Of a DNA stretch of 64,000 bases, positions 61,672-64,000 are shown piece by piece. The stretch's first letter is position 1; each line of letters begins with the position of its first letter. Position numbers and translations under genes: made by a program. The notes under the pieces are model-generated. The model saw only the letters and a list, made by a program, of their open reading frames with translations. It was not told the DNA's origin and did no database searches. This DNA is from Numida meleagris (Eukaryota; Chordata; Aves; Galliformes; Numididae). The stretch lies in contig NC_034412.1 of NCBI RefSeq assembly GCF_002078875.1, forward strand, positions 14,074,995 to 14,138,994, written 5' to 3'.

Positions 61672-64000
61672 TAAAGAAAGTAATTGCTCAAAGGCTTAGC
61701 TCTGGCTTTGCCTAAAATATGTGGCCTAACATGGTCTGACAAAAACAAACAATAAAAATGGCAAAATATAAAGAGCAGCAATGGATTTTCACAAACAAAG
61801 ATTTTCCATGCCTGGAAATAAGAATACCCTTGTTATGGGGCCTGGCTCCCTTCACAAGCAGAACTGTATCCTGCCGGAGTAATTTGATTGTGGTATTCCA
61901 TATAATTTAAATACTGACTCCATTTTTTCTTTGCTCATTTGTTATTATCTGTTTTAGTGCTGGGGATGGTAATAATGGTATTTTTTCATTTGTTGACAAT
62001 GCCATTACACCTGCATTGTCCATACTGGGAGATTATGCTTTCCCTTATGTTACACTGCTGTTTCCTGGCTGCCGTATCTAGTTCTTGCTAATCTACAGGC
62101 TGTCTGGTTTCTCCATGCAAAATAAGATTGGCAAAGAACAAAATGCTCTATAAAGATTACTTGTCTGTCTTCAGGAATGAACACTCACATTACTTCCTTG
62201 AATTCTGGGGCACTGCACTGCAAATCTACCTCCTACCAGTGGCATTTTCTGTTGTTCAGTTATGTACACAGGTAGGCCCTTTGTGCTTTCATTGTGATTT
62301 TCATATTTTGGCAGGAAGGAAGGCAAGTTTGGAACTAAATCTGGGGCCAGGCCTGGACACTGACATGTGGCTGGACCCTGCTTGGCAGTTTCCACGAGGT
62401 CAGGCCTGCTGTGTCCTTGCTAGGGCCAGAATGGACACTCCCATGGGAACAAAATGGGATCCCGGACCAAGGGTAGGGAAGGAGGAAGCAAGGGGTGGTA
62501 CAAGGCCATAGTGTTGGCCTCAGGGCCCAGCCAGTAGACATAGTAGACACAGGAGAGTTAATAGAAACACAACAATGGGAATTTAATTCGTGAAGAAACT
62601 GTCAAAAAGAGCCATTGTAGAAATTTTGAACCCTGCATGTCACAGTAACTTAGAATGGAAGAGGGGAATTAAATTTACTCTGCTTTTTTCGCACAAGATT
62701 GCACAGGTTTAAATGAAATCAAAGTCAAGGACATGAATAGTTGTTGTGGTAGCTGTGACTACCACATCACTAGGACTCCCACTAAAGATGTACTTACACC
62801 AAACTCATCCGTTCATGTCAGAAGAAAAATTGTTACATAGTTTTAATAAGCTCATTACATAAAAATGTACAATGGGTGACTTTCTAGAAAGCATTATCAG
62901 CATTTTCAAGATTTCTTATGTTACTCAAGACAAGACAGAAAAATGAGGTCAGAGATTATTGAGAAGTGTTTAAAAAGAAGTACACGTGGAACAAGTGTGG
63001 TGTGATGTTAAGAAATAGAGATCATTATGAACAAATAATAATGCTAAAAATAGTAATAAAATTGTGGTGCTGAAAGGAAGCTGAGTAATGGAATTTCAGC
63101 AAATGGTATTTTCTTATTAAATAGTAGAATCAGGAATGCATGAAAATACGTAGCAATTATTAAAATGATTATTATGACGTCTATGACAAAGCACTCTGTC
63201 AGCCTTGAAGCTGAAACTTTTCTGATCTATCTAACCTTTTAACACTGGACAATAAAATACCATACTTTCTTCGACACTGTGTCATACTGAAGATTTTTCT
63301 TTAAAAATTCATTTCAAATTAAATAAATTCTTTCCTTTTGATTCAACTAGGAAAGTATTTATATTGAACTAGAATTAAACAGACATTCATTTTCTCAGAA
63401 GACAATGACTTGGCCAAATCTTAGGTTATATAAGGCTGTGAACTTACCAAATGCCTATTTTTAAGCACTATTTGAGAATGTTATTCTATGTTATTTGCAA
63501 TAATCTTTCAACATTTCCATCCAAAGGAAAGATTAAAATTCATCTGTCTTGCTGCACTGTTGAAGTAAGATCCACTGGTTTCTGCCACTGTGTCTGAGGG
63601 TTTTCATATGTGTTTTTTGAATAATATATTGTCATTAAAAGAATAGACTCCTGAAGTTTTGTAGTGTCATTTATCACCTCTGATCTTTCACCATCATTAG
63701 GCAGATTCTCCCGAAAGCCCCTTGAAATTCAAAAGCAAAAGATTTGGATTTAAACCTTTTCAGAAGACATAGTTTCCTTAGTTATACTCTTGTTATGCCA
63801 TTTTATCCTTGTGAAAAAATAAACAAGTCAGACTATTTCTTCAGACATTTTTAGAACAATGATTTATAGAATAGGGGCAATGACGGAACATATACTTTTA
63901 TACAAATTTCAAACAGTTGCAGATAAACCAACACTGTAAACATTTTCTAGCTACTATTTCATTTTGCTATGAACGAAGTGATTTCAAAGCCATCCTAGAA

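Larger units (their letters stand above)
53248..64000. other. Non-coding DNA with palindromes and old repeats
   Basis: No gene is supported. A 127-codon frame near 62128-62511 is part of a GC-richer patch and has an overlapping frame on the other strand. The block is notable for compact inverted repeats at 54.0, 54.1, 57.9 and 61.6 kb, a compound microsatellite at 54.5 kb, a 28-base poly-A and two ancient-repeat-like segments, all listed separately. Confidence 0.55.

Noticed and set aside
62128..62511. 127-codon plus-strand frame with acceptor- and donor-like sites (about 62100 and 62272)
   Set aside because: The frame starts with TTG, its second half is a GC-richer patch that is also open on the other strand, and no family is recognised. 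The splice-like sites are weak and common by chance.

Overview
The window looks like non-coding DNA from a bird. It is AT-rich, shows no convincing protein-coding gene on either strand, and is sparsely populated with interspersed repeats. The ones I can identify with confidence are all CR1 LINE retrotransposons. Their 3' ends carry the CR1-type 3' untranslated sequence and the short ATTCTATG tail repeat typical of avian CR1. I see no SINE, L1 or Alu-like element, no recognisable LTR pair, no tRNA or rRNA gene and no CRISPR array. A macrochromosomal gene desert or a very long intron of a bird fits best, with a galliform such as chicken plausible. The sequence alone does not prove the species.

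Layout. Bases 1-15.9 kb are unannotated AT-rich DNA with one CR1 tail fragment at 7.2 kb and an (AG)n microsatellite at 10 kb. A minus-strand CR1 sits at 15.9-16.2 kb. From 16.2 to 43.6 kb there are only simple repeats, a small 19-bp tandem array at 26.2 kb, a possible CR1 tail stub at 31.05 kb, an ancient-repeat-like inverted repeat at 32.9 kb, a 98-base pyrimidine tract at 40.0 kb and a compact palindrome at 41.1 kb. A second minus-strand CR1 at 43.6-44.1 kb is framed by a perfect 11-bp direct repeat. A local CpG cluster lies at 51.0 kb. The best CR1 copy (52.6-53.25 kb, plus strand) keeps an open C-terminal ORF2 fragment. From 54 kb on there are several short, nearly perfect palindromes and two degenerate copies of an old dispersed repeat with a CAATGG core.

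How the parts work together: no operon, pathway or multi-gene system is visible. The long open frames are on low-complexity or purine/pyrimidine-biased DNA and are best read as chance. The items most worth a second look are the CR1 target-site duplication, the set of compact palindromes, the CpG cluster and a homeodomain-site-rich block at 24.1-24.3 kb. I did not find evidence of a new biological system here.
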